From the NCBI RefSeq assembly GCF_016862935.1, contig NZ_BONX01000004.1, positions 62,001 through 126,000 of the forward strand: DNA of 64,000 nt, in the 5' to 3' direction. The stretch's first letter is position 1. Each line of letters opens with the position of its first letter. Below are positions 61,368-64,000 of the stretch, piece by piece. The stretch is from Plantactinospora mayteni. Lineage in GTDB: Bacteria > Actinomycetota > Actinomycetes > Mycobacteriales > Micromonosporaceae. The notes under the pieces are model-generated. The model did not search any database. It worked only from the letters and a program-made list of their open reading frames with translations, and was not told the DNA's origin. A program made the translations under genes and the position numbers.

Positions 61368-62711
61368 ATGTCGGACCCCTCCTCGCGGCGGCGCGCCCGT
61401 GGCGAAGTCGAGCGGCTGCCCAGCGGGTCGCTGCGGGTGCGGGTCTACGCCGGGCTCGACCCGGTCAGCAAGAAGCGGCGCTACCTGGTGGAGACGGTTC
61501 CCGCCGGGCCGACCGCCGAGCGGGACGCCGAGGCGGTCCGGGTCCGACTGCTCGCCGAGGTCGACGAACGTCGCGGCCAGCAGGGGCGGAGCAACCTCGA
61601 CGGGTTCGCCGCCCAGCGGGTGGCCGCCGAGGTCGGCGGCACCGGGCGTACCGTCGCGGCTGCACCGGGCGGGCCGGCGCCCGGACGGCAGCGCGGGCGC
61701 CGGCAGGGCGAGTTGACGGTCGCCGCCATCGCGGCGCTCGCCGGGGTCTCGGCGCCCACCGTGTCGAAGGTGCTCAACGGCCGTCGGGACGTCGCGCCGG
61801 CCACCCGGGCGCGGGTGGAGACGGTACTGCGCGAGCACCCCTACCGCCGCCCGGAGAGCGCCGTCCGGGGCGCCAGCATCGAGGTGCTCTTCTACGGCAT
61901 GCAGAGCCACCTGGCGGTGCAGATCATGCAGGGTGTCGAGGAGGTGGCCGGCGAACACAAGCTGGCCGTCGTCTTCGGCGACGTGTTCCACCAGGTGTCG
62001 ACCGGCCGCCCCTGGGCACAGGACCTGCTGGCCCGACGCCCGACCGGCGTGATCGCCGTACACCTGGGATTCACCCCCGAACACCACGCCACGCTGGCCG
62101 CCAGCGGGATCCCGCTGGTGGCCCTCGACCCGACCGGCGAGCCGGAGCACCCGGTCCCGTCGGTCGGGGCGACCAACTGGAGCGGAGGCATCGCCGCCAC
62201 CCGGCACCTGCTCGACCTCGGCCACCGGCGCATCGCCGTGATCACCGGGCCGACCGAACGCCTCTCCGCCCGGGCCCGCCTGGAAGGTGCCCGGGCCGCG
62301 ACGGACGCGGCCGGGGTACCGCTGGACAGCCGGCTGATCCGCACCGGCCAGTGGTTCGCCTTCGAGGACGGGCTCAACCACGGTCGCGAACTGCTGCGGC
62401 TGCCCGAGCGACCCACCGCCATCCTCTGCGGAAACGACCTACAGGCCCTCGGCGTCTACGAGGCGGCCCGCCAGGCTCGGATCCGCATCCCGGACGACCT
62501 CAGCGTCGTCGGCTTCGACGACATCTCCTACACCCGATGGTGCGGCCCACCCATGACCACCGTCCGGCAGCCACTCGCCGAGATGGGCGCCGCCGCTGCC
62601 CGACTCGTCCTGGCGCTGGCCTCGGGCGGCGCACCGCCCGCCCAGACCCGTCTCGAACTGGCGACCACCCTCATCGTCCGGGACAGCACCGCCGCGCCGC
62701 CACGACCCTGA
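61368..62711 (+). CDS. LacI-type regulator with integrase-arm-like N-terminal domain, 447 aa
   Basis: Residues 8-72 (RRARGEVERLPSGSLRVRVY ... RRYLVETVPAGPTAERDAEA ... LLAEVDERR) closely resemble the N-terminal arm-DNA-binding domain of actinomycete tyrosine recombinases. After a Gly/Ala linker, residues about 115-165 are a normal LacI HTH (LTVAAIAALAGVSAPTVSKVLNGR) and then the sugar-binding domain to the end. Codon use is the same across both parts, so this is one gene. The ATG at 61368 has no ribosome site; a TAGCCT at 61356-61361 suggests a leaderless transcript. It should repress the divergent GH30 gene. Confidence 0.88.
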   Translation: MSDPSSRRRARGEVERLPSGSLRVRVYAGLDPVSKKRRYLVETVPAGPTAERDAEAVRVRLLAEVDERRGQQGRSNLDGFAAQRVAAEVGGTGRTVAAAPGGPAPGRQRGRRQGELTVAAIAALAGVSAPTVSKVLNGRRDVAPATRARVETVLREHPYRRPESAVRGASIEVLFYGMQSHLAVQIMQGVEEVAGEHKLAVVFGDVFHQVSTGRPWAQDLLARRPTGVIAVHLGFTPEHHATLAASGIPLVALDPTGEPEHPVPSVGATNWSGGIAATRHLLDLGHRRIAVITGPTERLSARARLEGARAATDAAGVPLDSRLIRTGQWFAFEDGLNHGRELLRLPERPTAILCGNDLQALGVYEAARQARIRIPDDLSVVGFDDISYTRWCGPPMTTVRQPLAEMGAAAARLVLALASGGAPPAQTRLELATTLIVRDSTAAPPRP

Positions 62712-62812
62712 CCACCACGTCCCTGACCGGCCCCGGTCTCCGGTCAACTGGTCGAGTTCGGCGGCCGGATCCGGGAGGCTGAGCAACCGTAGGTGTACCG
62801 TCCGAAGTGGGT

Positions 62813-62835
62813 GGCCCGGGGTCACGGCCCGGGCC
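62813..62835. terminator. Hairpin before the XRE gene
   Basis: GGCCCGGG (62813-62820) and CCCGGGCC (62828-62835) with a 7-base loop. Could end the LacI-type gene or act in the XRE leader. Confidence 0.5.
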
Positions 62836-62868
62836 TCCACCACCCCAGCCGTAACCTGGGAGGCCCAG

Positions 62869-64000
62869 ATGGCCCCGACCGATGACCGCGATGCCCACGC
62901 CGCCACCCTTGGCGACAACGTCGCCCGCATCCGCCGACAGCGGCAGCTCACGCAGGAGCAGCTTGCCGAGCAAGCGGCCGTCAGTGTGGAGACGATCAGC
63001 AAGCTGGAGCGGAACCGGCGCACCACCGCGCGGATCCAGACCATCAACGCGTTGGCCCGGGCACTCGGCGTCTCCACGAGCAGCCTGTTCGGTGACGCGT
63101 CCAGCGGTGCCGCGCGAGCCGAGCCCGACCACGAGCCGCTCTCGCTGATGGACCTCCGGCGGGCGCTCACCCCGATTCGCGGCGTCGACAGCACCCCGTC
63201 CGGCGACCCGCCTACCCTGGCCCAGATCGCCGCCGAGTTGCGGGCCGTCGACCGGGCGTACCACGCCAACGAGTTCGCGGTCGCCCTCGCCGGCCTACCC
63301 CGGCTGATCGCCGACGTCCGCGCCGCCGCCAGCATGGCCACCGAGCTGGACCGGGCGGGCGCCTACGCCCTGGTCGCCCGAACGCACCACCTGACCGGGA
63401 ACTTGTTGATCCAGCTTCGCGCCCTCGACCTTGCGTACTGCGCGCTGACGGGTGCCGTCGACGCCGCCGAGGATGCCGGCTCGCCGGTCATCGGGGCGGC
63501 GGCAATGCAGGGCATGACATGGCTGCTGCTGCGGCAGGGCCGGCTGGCCGACGCGGAGCGGGCCGCAGTGACGACGGCTGACCGGATCGAGCCGCGTTTC
63601 AGTCGGGCACGACCGGACGAGTTGGCGGCGTGGGGTTGGCTGCTGCTCGGTGCCGCTGCCGCTGCCGCCCGGGACAACCGGCCGGACGACGCCACCCAGA
63701 TGATCGATGCCGCTGCGGCTGCCGCCGCGCGGATCGGTGAGCGTGCACCTGATCCGGGGCATCTGATGATGGTCGGCGGGTTCGGTACGGGCCAGGTGGA
63801 GAAGCAGAGGATCGAGTCGGCGGCGGTCGCCGGGGACGCGCGTCGGGTACTGACGTTGTCGGAGCGGATGCCACCCGGGCCGCGCGGCGGTGTGTCATCG
63901 GGCTACAACCGGCATCTGCTCGACGTGGCATGGGCGCACACGGACCTCGGCCAGTACTCCGACGCGAAGAGCATCCTATTCGGAATCCGGCACACCGCTC
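62869..64000 (+). CDS. XRE-family regulator with TPR-like region, C-terminus off the window
   Basis: HTH at about 15-70 (NVARIRRQRQLTQEQLAEQAAVSVETISKLERNRRTTARI). The rest is helical TPR-like (AGAYALVARTHHLTGNLLIQLRALDLAYCALTGAVDAAEDAG). ATG at 62869 with GGGAGG upstream. 377 codons are visible before the right edge. Same plan as the 3352-4566 regulator but different sequence. Confidence 0.9.
   Translation, partial: MAPTDDRDAHAATLGDNVARIRRQRQLTQEQLAEQAAVSVETISKLERNRRTTARIQTINALARALGVSTSSLFGDASSGAARAEPDHEPLSLMDLRRALTPIRGVDSTPSGDPPTLAQIAAELRAVDRAYHANEFAVALAGLPRLIADVRAAASMATELDRAGAYALVARTHHLTGNLLIQLRALDLAYCALTGAVDAAEDAGSPVIGAAAMQGMTWLLLRQGRLADAERAAVTTADRIEPRFSRARPDELAAWGWLLLGAAAAAARDNRPDDATQMIDAAAAAAARIGERAPDPGHLMMVGGFGTGQVEKQRIESAAVAGDARRVLTLSERMPPGPRGGVSSGYNRHLLDVAWAHTDLGQYSDAKSILFGIRHTA

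Noticed and set aside
61368-61700. Integrase pseudogene upstream of a separate LacI gene
   Set aside because: The frame is continuous into LacI with uniform codon use and no stop or convincing internal start, so a fusion is more likely; still the main alternative.

Overview
The window looks like chromosome from a high-GC actinomycete, most likely a member of the Micromonosporaceae (Micromonospora, Plantactinospora or Actinoplanes relatives). The signs are G/C-rich third codon positions throughout, many GTG starts, many ATGA/GTGA stop-start overlaps, and family content typical of these bacteria: DUF574 methyltransferase, XRE-DUF5753 regulator, AfsR-like SARP-NB-ARC-TPR regulator, Scy-like coiled-coil protein and CUT1 sugar ABC systems. 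I see no rRNA, tRNA, CRISPR array, phage structural genes or intact insertion sequence. The organism name is an inference from style and families, not from a marker gene.

Layout. 1-7.3 kb: the end-truncated gene of a secreted DUF4331 protein, an opposing-sense-free minus-strand cluster of very small genes (three share a C-x2-C-x4/5-C motif) behind an XRE/TPR regulator and a hairpin, a secreted serine beta-lactamase-like hydrolase, and a plus-strand DUF433/PIN-like pair resembling a toxin-antitoxin module. 7.4-14.7 kb: a large secreted BNR-repeat protein, then a minus-strand CUT1 sugar ABC operon that carries its own ATPase plus a small lipoprotein. 15-24.6 kb: MarR/azoreductase pair, YaaA, NrtR-like NUDIX regulator, LysR regulator opposite two tandem methyltransferases, a NarL-type two-component pair, and a WYL regulator opposite a DUF1579-like gene. 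25-31.4 kb: a secreted VWA/PKD-like protein, the SARP-STAND-TPR regulator, and an amphi-Trp protein with an extremely acidic tail.

31.5-39.3 kb is a coherent glycan-use locus on the minus strand: LacI repressor, lipoprotein binding protein, two permeases, a secreted (alpha/alpha)6-type putative hydrolase and a GH39-type hydrolase. Two identical LacI-type operators lie upstream. It lacks an ATPase, so it must borrow one. 39.6-51.3 kb holds NAD kinase, a Scy-like coiled-coil protein with a 12-bp repeat array, a secreted S15 peptidase, N-formylglutamate amidohydrolase, a divergent TetR/MFS pair with a perfect operator, a CaCA exchanger, a CNNM/CBS membrane protein and a DUF574 methyltransferase. 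51.4-59.6 kb holds a lipoteichoic-acid-synthase-like membrane sulfatase (its 3' end is copied downstream as repeats), a regulator/secreted Cys-rich protein pair, an XRE-DUF5753 regulator, a 163-bp MITE-like palindrome, an MDR oxidoreductase and a PadR/HAAS membrane-protein operon.

59.6-64 kb: a secreted GH30 hydrolase divergent from a LacI-type regulator whose N-terminus looks like the arm-DNA-binding domain of an actinomycete tyrosine recombinase, and an XRE/TPR regulator cut by the window end. The strongest candidates for something undescribed are the integrase-arm/LacI chimera (61368-62711), the Cys-triad small-protein cluster (1898-3106) and the 163-bp palindromic element (56499-56661).
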